Below, one piece after another: positions 51,190-61,809 of a stretch of DNA of 64,000 nt (its first letter is position 1; each line of letters opens with the position of its first letter). Made by a program: the position numbers and the translations under genes. The notes below the pieces were generated by a model. It saw only the letters and a program-made list of their open reading frames with translations, was not told where the DNA came from and made no database searches. This DNA comes from Plectrocnemia conspersa (Eukaryota; Arthropoda; Insecta; Trichoptera; Polycentropodidae). The stretch covers positions 1,922,001 to 1,986,000 of the forward strand of contig VTFK01000073.1 of the NCBI GenBank assembly GCA_009617715.1, written 5' to 3'.

Positions 51190-52320
51190 TTAAATAGTAT
51201 TTAGAATCGATTCAAAAATTAGTCCCGGTGCCGTTATTGACAGACAATAAGGGTTCGGCTGTGAAGGGTTGACTTTTCACCACACCGGTTCAATTCAGTC
51301 GCATTCGTGTAACTGACCGTCCACTGTTGATGTTGACCGACAACCGGACAATCGCTGCAGTGGACCGACACAAAGGAATTAATCAACGCTTCCATAATTG
51401 CGTTTCATTTCCCATTGGAAAACGGGGTTCCGTTTGGGGTGTCAAAGCAAAACCAGCCCTGTCGATGACAGACGAGTCTGCAGTACTTTGCTACGTTTGT
51501 ATCGATAATTCAGGGGTTAAATATGATGAATAAAAATCGGTGATTATTGATTTTTCGTATGTCACCACCCCTTCTGTAACTTTTTTGTTTAGTTATCGTA
51601 TGTTTGCACCCGTCTGGGGCACGTGTGAGACACGTGTGATTTGACGGTTTTAAGGGTTGAATGTTTTTTTGGTGCTAAAAGAATTTTTTTATAAAAATAT
51701 TAGAGTCTCTTAAAAAAACTTAAATAGTGCTTTTATATATACATATGTATATAAAGCAATAATATAGTTGAAATATTTAAATATTATATAACATATTTTT
51801 ACAGCAATATTTATGACTCACCCTTTACATATAAGCAGGAAACAAAGGGGTTATTACAATAAGTATCTTCTCAAGTGAAGTATGCGCTTCCGAGTCCCGA
51901 AGCCCGTGAATAAATCATCAAAGACATAACATTCAATTTTCTTTTGCGACAAGCACCCACCCCTACGTCTGGAAGCGAAATAATAAGTATTGCTCGGGTT
52001 TCACCTCTTTGCCCATCATCCACCACCCCCTAGTAGAATTTCATAACCGACGGGTTATTTCCATTCGTTCGAATGATCTGATAATGCCGAAAAACGGGAA
52101 GGCCATTACGAACGTATTTTATTAAGAAGGGGTTGCTAGAGTCTGGCGCATCCACATCTACATCCCCATCCCTCGGTAATTAAATATTGAAATTAAGAAA
52201 TGAACAGCGCTAATTACGCGGAAGTGTCCCCCGGGGCTGGATCTGTGCCTTATGCAGCCGAAAACATGAACAACCACACCTCAAATGCACGTTCCTTTTA
52301 AAACAACCCTTCTAAGTAGC
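51190..52320. promoter_or_regulatory. Extended GC-richer island with paired E-boxes
   Basis: Blocks 51210-51660 and 51830-52320 separated by an AT-rich gap. It contains the two CACGTGTGA sites. A 68-codon ORF at 51327-51533 is not recognisable. Confidence 0.32.
51620..51639 (+). promoter_or_regulatory. Paired CACGTGTGA E-boxes
   Basis: CACGTGTGA at 51620-51628 and again at 51631-51639, an 11-bp spacing of about one helical turn, inside the island 51190-52320. Confidence 0.35.
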
Positions 52321-52609
52321 TAGTGAGTTGAATTTAATTTAACAAGAAATTTCACTGATGTGTGCTATATTGATGTATATTTAAAATGCATGTGTGTTAC
52401 AGACTATCAGCCAGTATTATATATTTATATTGAAGCTTACATAAAATATTATTATTTTTATAAAACGAAACTATTTTAATAGTTTTTAAAACGAAACTTT
52501 AAAACATATTTTATATGGATTGTATTAAAGAAAAGGTTTTTTAAAACCATTTCTAATTTATTTAAATACTAGTTTTTGTATAGGTTTTGTTCTACCATCA
52601 CAAAAATGT

Positions 52610-53600
52610 GCATTAGATTCTCGACTCGTGATTGCCGGTTTCTCAATATTTTTATTTCTCGAGCAATGAGAATTCTCATTTTCACTTCCGAAAATTCTCG
52701 AAAAATTTTGATAAATAAAAAAATATGTATTTATAATACTACAATATATTATTGTAGATATCCTTATATTATTGATAAACAGAGAACTGGATGATCGTTA
52801 AAGAGAAAAAAAATAATAGGATTTGTTATCATGAACGCAAATAATCGAAGAACCAGAATGGATCGATCTACTTTGATCGATTACAGAGCGTCGAGTTTCG
52901 AATCAATTTATAGAGAAAATTATCAGTAACAGCTGTTTTTTATATTTTGAACAAGATCAAAATAAAATGAAAAACACCAGACAGGCAAATTGAATGGTGT
53001 AACTCAGTGAAAAGCCCCCATAATTTATTCTTATCTGATTGATATTGTAATTCTTAGATTACAAAAGTAAAGATAGAGTAATTGATAAAATCGTAAACAA
53101 CTTTGTGACATTCATGCATATTTTAAAATATCTGGCACGAACCCATCCTTTTTCATGCAGCGGTTATAAAACACTTATATAAATATTTGTATGAATATAA
53201 TATTCAGTAAAAAAAAACTTTATGAAAATTTTTGAGAAATGAGAATTTTATTAGGCATTTTTCTCGAGAAATTCTCGAGAAATAATTTATTTAAAATTGG
53301 CAATAGCTATATAGCTTTATTATTTAGCCACATCAAGGATTCCTTAATTATTGCATTAAAGAGAATTCTATAAAATATATTTAATTTGGGATTGAAATAT
53401 TTCTGTACTGTCACCAGTTAAAAAATCCATTACAGAACAACGCTTTTTTTGTTAAAAATGAATTAATAAAACAAAAATTTTCTATCCAGCTAATTATTAA
53501 AACAAAACTCATTTCTGAAATTAAAATTCTTGATTTGCTATTTTCTCAAAAAATTCTCGAGAAATAATTCTGAGAATGCGATATTGCGATATTGCGATAA
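52610..53600. mobile_element. Decayed element with repeated TTCTCGAGAA motifs
   Basis: TTCTCGAG occurs at 52656-52663, a variant TTCTCGAA near 52695, and complete TTCTCGAGAA palindromes at 53261-53270, 53272-53281 and 53554-53563. The motif is dense at both edges and absent between them, as in hAT subterminal arrays (compare the GTCTCGAGTCCCGGG motifs at 4810-5874). No transposase relic, clear terminal repeats or target duplication was found, so the class is inference. Confidence 0.4.
53577..53600 (+). repeat. Three 8-bp tandem units
   Basis: TGCGATAT twice then TGCGATAA, at the right edge of the TTCTCGAGAA-rich element. Confidence 0.7.
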
Positions 53601-54279
53601 AAATTAATTATGAAGCAACTGTTCTTAGAAATGCATGAAATATTTAATATAAAGAGACTGCCAACTTTGATTAATAGTTATTATTCAGGGAATTATATAT
53701 TTATAAAACATGTACGTATACATACTATTTCTTCAAAAAATGTTTCGTAGATATTTATAGATCATTCTTTATATAACGTTTACTAAAAAATCAATTCTTT
53801 AGTGTAGTATTATTTTTTAGTGGAGCAGACAAACTTTGAGGATTATTTGCAAAGTATAGATACAATTAAAAAGTAAAATAAATTAGATTGGTTTTTAACA
53901 CATTCGTAAAAATATTTATTTATATTTTAATGCAATAGTTTTTATTTCAACGTCATTGAAATCTAGCACCTGTGTTTTATTTAAACTCAGTTTATGTTAG
54001 TCTAATCTTTCAGTAACTGTTTCATTTCTGGACATTTTTCTTTCATCATAAATGTCACTTTTTCTTGCTTCAAATTTTGCATTAAACATTGTCAGTTAAA
54101 ACAAGTTGGCGATTAATTTAACAGTTCCAAGAAAGGCAGTGCCAATCAAGTTAATAATCTCTTATTTGTTTACTAGTCTTATATCATCAATATTCGTCAG
54201 TTCTTAACCAATATTGCTAAATGTATAAAAAATAAACCTGCCTTTTGTAAGCATATTGTATTTATATTCAGACCCACGT

Positions 54280-54920
54280 GTGTATGTCTGTGTGTAGAAG
54301 TAAAGTTTGATCGTAATATTATTCGTAGTGGCGTCGGAAAACAAAGGCGTCGCGGCGGGCACACCTTGTCCAAAGTTAATTGCCAAACTTTGGGTACCGC
54401 CCGAGCTTTTGCAAGACGTGCACCAGAAGCTTTTTATAGGAATTCTATGCAAAGATATTGCTAATAATAAAGCGAAATAGGTTGTTCTTTCGCCTTTGGC
54501 GCACAAGGCAATTTCGTTCATTCCTTCTGCTGTCCGCGCTCCTCGCAGCGAGGTTTAATAAAGAATAATGCCGCATAACCATGCAAATACCAGTTTAATA
54601 TCTAACTCACACACATACACACAAGTGCATTAAAAATAATATATTCGCAATCGTAGTGCAGTTTTTTCATGCCTTACCGCCGAATGAATACATTTTTATT
54701 ACAATGTCGTAATGATAAAACGCCATCCAACAAACCGGCTGATGAGAAATTAGTCATAAGAGAAAATGCAGGTTGCATTTAGAAATGAGTATATGAATCG
54801 TAATTATTGTAAAGACAACCGATTATCACGCGACCTGCATGCATATCACTTGGCGAACAAAGCTTAGTTGAGTTCACACGAAACTGATCATCTCGTTTAT
54901 ATAGCGCTACTGAAATGATA
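54280..54920. promoter_or_regulatory. GC-richer island
   Basis: A 105-codon minus frame (54204-54521) with no recognisable domain. The rest has no ORF. The mariner relic follows 230 bp later. Confidence 0.28.
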
Positions 54921-55149
54921 AATGTTTCTTAGTGATAGCAATATTTATGTCGTTCATGAATATGATAATTTATAAATCATTATGCAAAATTTTCTTTAAG
55001 ATTCTAGATTATGACTATCAATTTTATGCACAAGCTTTACAAGAATTTAACGATTGAGATTAAATAACAGTCGTGTATTTCTACTCATAATTTCACAATT
55101 ATTTTTATCTCACAAAAAATCAATGTATACGGTAGCAAATTAAAGTTTA

Positions 55150-55960
55150 TGGTTATTTTAAATATATGCATCATATACACATTTTTTGACTTTGTCCTTC
55201 TAGACTCATATAATGTCGCAAAATTTTCAATGTTCTCTTTATCTGCGAGAATAGGAAAAAGTCGCAAGGGGCTACATGAGTTTTGTTTTTGCTCAAAACA
55301 TCATTAATTGTTAGTGAAGTGTGAGCCGATGCGTTATCGTAGTAAAAAATCTAAGAGTTGTTCAAAATTCTGGCTGTTTTTTTAGAATTGCATTACGCAA
55401 ACAGCGTAAAACTGCAAGGTAATGCTCCTTATTAATTGTACTCATTGCTGGTAATAATTTGTAGTGTACTCATGCTATACTACCCTATTAAAAAAACAGT
55501 AAAGAGAACATTGACACTTAATTGAGCTTGACTTGCTTTTCATTTTAATATTGTCCCCATCAGTAAGCTTTATTTGGTATACACTTATACCAACGTTTCT
55601 TTAAATCTGCAAAATAATTGTGAAATGCGCTATTTGATATATGCTCACTCGGTTATTTTGTCTTTACTAGACTCATTTATCGTTGTATCTGCGGAAATAT
55701 AAAAAGTGTCGTTTTTGGCTGAAAATTTTTTAATGCGTTCTCGTAGCACAGTATACAATAGTTCTGGTCACTTTATTCAAATTGCCCCACTCTAACCACA
55801 TTATCATTATTAATTGTATTAATTATTATTAATAATTTTTAGTCAACCAGACCACTATAAGCAAAGAAAGCTTGTCACTTGATAGAACTTGACGTGCTTT
55901 TTAGCGTTGAAACTTCAGGGCGTTTTCATTGTGACCACTGCACCTTTGCTTTGATTCCAT
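55150..55960 (-). pseudogene. mariner-like transposase relic, internally rearranged
   Basis: Minus-strand blocks: ESKQRCSGHNENALKFQR (mariner ESKQQSxxWxxPxExxPK) near 55930-55870; TARILNN then YYDNASAHTSLTINDVLSK (HHDNAPAHxS) around 55380-55290; CDFFLFSQIKRTLK (about 55265-55225). Two features break the usual order. The YSPDLAP segment before CDFFLF is deleted. A piece resembling the extreme C-terminus (SAFHNYFADLKKRWYKCI) lies upstream of the DNASAHTS block near 55630-55580. That suggests nested or rearranged copies. Confidence 0.75.
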
Positions 55961-55969
55961 AACCATACA

Positions 55970-56990
55970 TTTGTAGCAATTGGAAGAAATTCATAAGCGA
56001 TTAAATTTAACATTTTTTAATATTTAAAGCAATTCTTTTAAAACAAGACTTAACGCAAAAATCAAATTTTATAGAAACATTTTTCTATTGTATTTTTTAG
56101 TAATATAATTTATTATACACGTTTAATGTTTAGACTTATGTCAATGAATAATGAACCATAAAAATACAAAAAAATAAAACTAACTTAGAAGTTCATAGTT
56201 CTTAGCTAAACAGTGGACTAGTACAGTTTTTAGACAACATATAGCTTACCACATAGATAACTTTAAAATACATAATAGTTTAATGTTTTTCACTACTTGA
56301 TTCATATTTAATGATGTACTCAATATAATTAAATATTTTCATGAGAAAATATTTAATATTTATTTTGTGGTTACAGTTAATGTTTGTTTTATGTAGTTTT
56401 TGTCAGATTTTCATAAGACTTTAGCTTAAAATTCACCTTGTTAATTTATTAGCTTGCTTAATTCGCTATATTGTTTTATAATTGTGGTCAATAAAAATAA
56501 AATTAAAAAGCATAAAAAAATGTTTTACAAAATAAAACAACTATAAAACATCTTATTTATTGTGATTGAGTGATCAGCAATAAATTTAGTATGAAATTAA
56601 AAAAAAAAATTTGACAATTATTTTACTTAAATCAAACTAGTGGAATGTTTTAAATCAGTGAATTGAATTTTAAATAAAGATGGTTTGTTCTTTGTTACAA
56701 AAACTTTATGAGTAGTAAACTTTGCAGTAGGGTTGATTTTTTTTATTTAAAATCTACTATAATAATTATAACCATCAGTCTTAGAAGCACTTAATTATTT
56801 AATAAGAATTATTTCATGAAAAAAATATTTGTATGACAATGACCTCTTAAAAGTATTTGTTTTAAATGCTGTTAACGCCTTTAAGTAATAACTGTAAATT
56901 TAAAACGAGATATGAGAGCTTAGAAAATCTTTTTCCTTAGATGTACTTTTACATTTTATTAACTCAATGTTATGATTTAAACACCAAAAA
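55970..56990. other. AT-rich stretch
   Basis: No ORF of note, no repeats recognised. Confidence 0.5.
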
Positions 56991-57310
56991 TCTTTGGTCG
57001 CAGGGATGTGGTTTACATATTTATTTACAAAGCGAACTCATAAACATTTATGTTTACGAATGAAATAACGTTTTTATTGTTGGTTTTAACGATTTACATA
57101 TTACGCTGTTACGCACATGTACAGTGGAAGCATAATCCACCGTAACGTACATATGAACGTACACATTCTAGATAGATACACACGTTAATTTTTATTTATT
57201 TTCATTACTAAGCTTTTCAACAGGAGGAACATATGCCCCGAAATGTATGGTTTTATGAACACACCTAAGTAACGTAAACACGCAAAGATCACAATCATCT
57301 GGCGATCCGA

Positions 57311-57318
57311 TTACGTAA
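57311..57318. promoter_or_regulatory. TTACGTAA bZIP palindrome
   Basis: The optimal PAR-bZIP/C/EBP-type palindrome, inside the island 57000-57720. Confidence 0.25.
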
Positions 57319-57433
57319 CGTCTTAAAAACCTACACAAATTACCCCGCCGCGTTTAATTACACTATATGCCTTACGAATATAAACGTTTCACAGGATAAA
57401 CATAAACCTATCCTAGTACACACACATAGTTCG

Positions 57434-57441
57434 TGTGGGAA
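57434..57441 (+). promoter_or_regulatory. Su(H)-type consensus octamer
   Basis: TGTGGGAA, inside the island at 57000-57720, which also carries TTACGTAA (57311-57318) and GTCACGTGAC (57621-57630). Confidence 0.22.
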
Positions 57442-57620
57442 TTATGGCGTAATTTTAACAACGGCGCCCGTACACTAAATCATTTTTATCATTCCGCCCC
57501 AAACCCCGGGAATCCACCGGGAGCGTGACGGCTCAATTCAATCCAATATGATATAATACAAACTATTTTTTTATTTACACGTATATATGTGTATCGGAAG
57601 CGGAAATGAACACATCCACG

Positions 57621-57630
57621 GTCACGTGAC
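57621..57630. promoter_or_regulatory. GTCACGTGAC palindromic E-box, copy 2
   Basis: Identical to 18758-18767, at the right end of the island 57000-57720. Confidence 0.3.
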
Positions 57631-58239
57631 TCGATTGTTTTTTAGGTAATGCGATCCATTTCTTAAATTGCCTTTGTGCGGTTAGGGGTACGTCACGATA
57701 TGGATTGATTACGTAGAAATCATATTAGTATGATTGAGAAGTAAGGAAGATTTAGTGAAGGCACTAAGTGGCATTTTTTGTAGATTCGTATTCTCTATTC
57801 TATTTTACATGAGTTTTTTTTATCATTTATGTACTAATCAATGCGTTAATTTTTTTTTTACTAATATAGATATCAATTATGATATATGTTTTTAATATTA
57901 ACGTATTGTTTGATTACAAATTTCACAGTTTTTTATCCTATTCTTAAATATGCAGCACCTTGCGGACTAATTCGTTCTTTTATTTCAATAAAATTAAATA
58001 TGATCTTTATGAAATTATAAAGATCTTTTAGGCCATTAAGTAGATTTGGAATATTTTATATGCATTAAATCTTTTCGATTTTATGTAATAATTGGTCATC
58101 AAATATTGACAATTTAGGAAGTAGAAGTCAAGAAGACTTAAGAAAAATCAATTACGAATATTTTGCGGCTATTCACTTCTTCTTACATAATCTAAAATAA
58201 AATGCTGCACTGTTCCATGAAAGTCTTTATCATCTCCCA

Positions 58240-59060
58240 CGAGAGGAAGTCGACAAAGTAAAAATAAAATCACATTTTCCGTTTGACCCCCTTCCGTTGC
58301 GGTACAGCACCGACCCCTACACTAGACTTGGACCCCAGACACATAAAACAAAATGCTTGTCGTCTCCTATTACGGACTAACACTTTATTCTCATTTTTAT
58401 TATGGTCTTGCTGGTACAACAGTGGCGTAGTAGCGGAAAAGCGACACCTTGTGAAAAGCCATTAAATGTATTTTTAATGCATTCTTCAAGTTTTATAATA
58501 TAATAATAATGTAAAAAATACTTTTACTATATTACTACAAGACATTTAAATAAGTATCAATCTTCCGCACGCCCCTGAAGCTCAATTTTTTGCCCCAACA
58601 CGTTATTTATTTATTTAATTCTTTTTATTAGCGAAAGCTTTTATTGCCGTACGGGGTGTGTTTTTCGGAGATTACGTGAAGTCCCTCATTTTCTCGGCCC
58701 TCTCTCATGTGTGTATCCCCATAAAATATATGTAATAAAACGAATGTACCGACAATTGTTTCGGCCTGGGTCAACAGGCAATAAAGCTCCATAGAGTTTT
58801 AGAGGAAAAAATAAATAAAAATTATTCGCGATCCGATCTAGACTGAAACTGAATATGTCGTGTTGCCTGATCGGAGCTATTATGGTCGAATGACCGATTG
58901 ATATGGCTAAACAAATATATAAAAGCAACAGCAACGCTGGGTGTCAGTTACTGTCATGTGGTCTGCGGTACTAATGCACAGCATGGATCGAGTGTGTATT
59001 TGTGAGGTGCATGTGTTGGTAGGCATCAGGGCGGTAAATCTGGGGTTGTACGATTGGTCA
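58240..59060. promoter_or_regulatory. GC-richer island
   Basis: Patches 58250-58460, 58570-58690 and 58740-59050, with two unrecognised ORFs (58283-58465 plus, 58686-58934 minus). Confidence 0.27.
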
Positions 59061-59069
59061 TATATGCAA

Positions 59070-60060
59070 ATAAAATTTTAATGCATGAAAATACATACAT
59101 ATTATATGAATGTGTATCTCAAGAACGAGTGTGATTCATATAGCTCTAAAACTTCCTACTATACTCTTTCATTTTTCGATTATTTATCTTCAATGATATG
59201 CTATCATATGGATACTGTCTATTCATAGTATAATTATTTAAGATTTATGTTGGTATTATTTATATATTATTCATTAATTATTTAAAAATATAATGATCAT
59301 AATTGTTTAATATTAACAGTTCTTGCTTTAGCAAATAAAATAAAAAAATATATATTGAATATATTTTCCTATTTGTTGTTATATGGAATTATGTGATGCA
59401 TTAATAAAATATGTAGATATATTGTATTATATATAATAAAAATGATTTGTCTTATATTCATATATCAAATGTTTCAATAAAAAACGAAGTCAATCCAATA
59501 TTGATTCTTCAATGAGTAGAAATTATTTACATTGTACGCTTATTCTTTTATAACAATAGTTTCTCTTTTAACATGTAATAGTATCCAAATAAAAACCTAA
59601 CTTTAGCTATAGTAAAGTCTTTTAGTTAATTTGAATACTATACTATAAAAATTTCTTGTCACTGTGAGCAATATTGAACGTCTAAAAGAAAATAAAAGAT
59701 AAATCTAAAGGATTTTATTATTACTGAATTGCAATTATCAGTTTTTAATCTTTCCTGTAAAAATGACTATGGAGGTTACCAGTTTACACTTTAGGTGATT
59801 GATATAAATATGCAATATACATTTTAAGGGTACATGTTTTTTATGTTCATCGCTTTAAACGGGTTAACGTTTCCATTTACTTAATTTTTACGTTTTAATA
59901 ATAGTCAAGAAAGAAAAAATCTAGATTTATTTTCTTGAGCCTAATATTAGAATGAATAGAGTTTTTTTTGAACACATTGAATTATTTTACACTAAAGCAC
60001 AATCTAAACTGCCATGTATACACATACACACATGGGTGTGTATGTTTGTATAAAGAAAAC
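59070..60060. other. AT-rich stretch
   Basis: Nothing but the hairpin at 60017-60052. Confidence 0.5.
60017..60052. repeat. Imperfect 15-bp hairpin
   Basis: TATACACATACACAC (60017-60031) and GTGTGTATGTTTGTATA (60036-60052), short loop and one internal bulge. Confidence 0.5.
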
Positions 60061-60069
60061 CTTTACTCG

Positions 60070-60720
60070 CTATAGGGATGTATCAGTGGTCATCAAGTAC
60101 TGGCTTTCCCGTACTATCGGATATATTGACAGAGCGCAGTCAAACAGACATTCACAATAATGGATCGTCCTTCCATAACATCATAAAAAGAAATGGGGTA
60201 GAACGTAATCGGATATGTGGATGGATATGGTGAGCATTGTGAATCATACACGCTTCGACGTGATATCGTAGAAAAAAACTGACACAGTCCATAAAAGAAA
60301 ATCGAGTTTATTTCACGCTGCAGTGCCTTTAACATTTTCGGTATATTCATAGTATGTATATATACATGTAGCATTACTCATGGTTACCTGTTGTGTAAAT
60401 AAATAAAGTCTGGGTGTCGCTTAAATTTACGATCGAATTAAGCCTCTCTCCACCTCACTATTTCATTTGTAGCCCTACAAAAGGTCATTCTTTTACCTCG
60501 CGTGCTCGCAATGCGAATGATATATGCCATCTTATTAAATCCCCATTTACTCGGCACCCTTAAGCCAGGACGGATCATCTGATAATACAATGTCCACCTT
60601 GGAGATATATCGCTTTGGGGGAGAATATTTTTGCTTTCGCTTTTTTATTTAAAAAAAATCTCATGATTATGTCCGGATGTTATAATGCGAAGGGGGTACG
60701 TCTTCGGAGAGTCGAATTGC
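60070..60720. promoter_or_regulatory. Island directly upstream of the dac exon
   Basis: A GC-richer stretch ending about 100 bp before the exon. An 86-codon minus ORF at 60114-60374 is not recognisable. It could hold splicing or transcriptional elements. Confidence 0.25.
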
Positions 60721-60776
60721 TTTGAATTGATTCTTTTTTTATTTTAAATTAAGAATGGAAACGACCCCCGTAGCAT

Positions 60777-60826
60777 TACTAACATCAAAGAGTCTTTAAC
60801 CACAGTAACTTTCTACCATTCCGCAG
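60777..60826 (+). promoter_or_regulatory. dac: branch site and 3' splice acceptor of the dac exon
   Basis: A TACTAAC heptamer lies at 60777-60783 with its branch adenine at 60782, 45 nt before the exon. It is followed by a pyrimidine-biased tract (ACTTTCTACCATTCCGCAG) ending in AG at 60825-60826. TACTAAC is the optimal branch sequence for U2-type introns, so this looks like a strong acceptor. I see no competing AG between the pyrimidine tract and the exon. Confidence 0.75.
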
Positions 60827-60966
60827 CTCCAGGCCTGGTCGCCCACCAAAGAGAGCTTCGCTCGGACTCTCCCTAGCAGCAGCACACTTGCCAGCAGGAC
60901 ACCCCTTCAAGAAGCATCGTATGGAGAACGGAGAGTATTCACCGTACGAAAATGGACACCTAGGAG
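60827..60966 (+). CDS. dac: dachshund internal exon (PGRPPKR motif exon)
   Basis: This is one internal exon of the transcriptional cofactor Dachshund, a nuclear Ski/Sno/Dac-family protein of the retinal determination and limb patterning networks. Frame: one base completes the previous codon, then 46 codons, then one base of the next codon, so the flanking introns are phase 2 and phase 1. The peptide opens with SRPGRPPKRASLGLSL, continues through AAAHLPAGHPFKKHRMENG and ends with YENGHLG. RPGRPPKR is the short basic AT-hook-like motif directly after the DachN domain in fly and vertebrate Dachshund proteins, and the KKHR-x-ENG-x-YENGH block is typical of insect Dac. Splice signals agree on both sides (AG at 60825-60826, GT at 60967-60968). 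The length is 140 bp, not a multiple of three, so skipping it would shift the frame. The rest of the gene lies outside the window. The identification is confident; the exact insect order is not. Confidence 0.92.
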
Positions 60967-60972
60967 GTTTGT
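60964..60972 (+). promoter_or_regulatory. dac: 5' splice donor of the dac exon
   Basis: GAG|GTTTGT: the exon ends at 60966 and GT is at 60967-60968. The match to the GTRAGT donor consensus is only moderate. The coding frame stays open up to this point. Confidence 0.7.
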
Positions 60973-61456
60973 GTTTTTTAATTATTTAAAAAATAAATTA
61001 ATTAATTTCATACAATGTTGAAAAACTTCGGTTGATTAAAAAAATACTTACCGCTCTTTCCATGTATCGGTTGCTATTTTTAAAATAAATATATAACATT
61101 AAATGTAATGCTAAAAAAATAACCGGATTAATAAAATTGATCATGACTTCTTAACAGTAAAATTTAAAATTATTGTTTATAACCAAAACATGCCACTGCG
61201 GCAACCAGAATATTTTTTTTGTTATTATAAGTTCAGGATAACTTAAATTGTATCATATTAATTCAAATTTTTTGACTTTTTTCTTTAATATTTTTATTAA
61301 CAAAGTTGAGATTTTTTTAATTTATTAAATATCTGCTATTTTTAAATAATTTTAGACTGTTATATTATTATTTTATTAGGGCATATCTGAAATAGATTTT
61401 GAAATTGATAATAATTTTTACTGGTATTGAAATGAGATATTTAGTAAGAATTTAAG

Positions 61457-61800
61457 GGCGGAATAGTGTAGTCCGTAACGTCTCAGACTAGTAACTCTGA
61501 GGTTTCGGGTTCGAGCCCCGGAAAAGGCACTCGAATTTTATTTATATAAATGCGCTATTATTAAAAAAAAACCGGCCCCAGCTGGAGTGACATCTATTGA
61601 TTGTAAATTGTATAGAATATAATAATTTATAATTAATAATATATATGTCACCGATATCCAGACTTTCAGTCCGGTGGTTTATACTTATTTGTAAGTATTC
61701 ATTATGTCGGATTGATTACTCAGTTGGTACAGATTTGCCCGTTGTAACGCATTGGGCTCACGTCTGTCAAGTTATAACGGAAGATTTAATAATAAAAAAA
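61457..61800 (+). mobile_element. tRNA-derived SINE, copy B
   Basis: A tRNA-like head (GGCGGAATAGTGTAGTCCG) contains an A-box-like element, and GGTTCGAGCCC at 61508-61518 matches the pol III B box (GGTTCGANNCC). The body and the 3' tail (TTGTAACGCATTGGGCTCAC) match copy A at 23828-24150, and it ends in an A-rich run. The intact B box suggests it is younger than copy A. It lies in the intron after the dac exon, about 490 bp from the donor and in the sense orientation. Confidence 0.8.
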
Positions 61801-61809
61801 ATTTTTTTT

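Larger units (their letters stand above)
57000..57720. promoter_or_regulatory. GC-richer island with three palindromic or consensus sites
   Basis: It carries TTACGTAA (57311), TGTGGGAA (57434) and GTCACGTGAC (57621) within 320 bp, plus a symmetric patch CCCCGGG/CCGGGA near 57505-57522. It has no ORF, which sets it apart from coding relics. Confidence 0.33.
1..60826 (+). other. dac: Very large dac intron (partial; 5' end outside window)
   Basis: No other dac exon can be recognised in these 60.8 kb. The exon at 60827 enters in phase 2 directly after where the DachN domain should end, so the DachN-coding exon must lie further upstream. In vertebrate DACH1 the equivalent first intron is very large and full of enhancers; calling the same architecture here is inference. 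The content is AT-rich DNA, decayed transposons and GC-richer islands, itemised separately. Confidence 0.7.
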
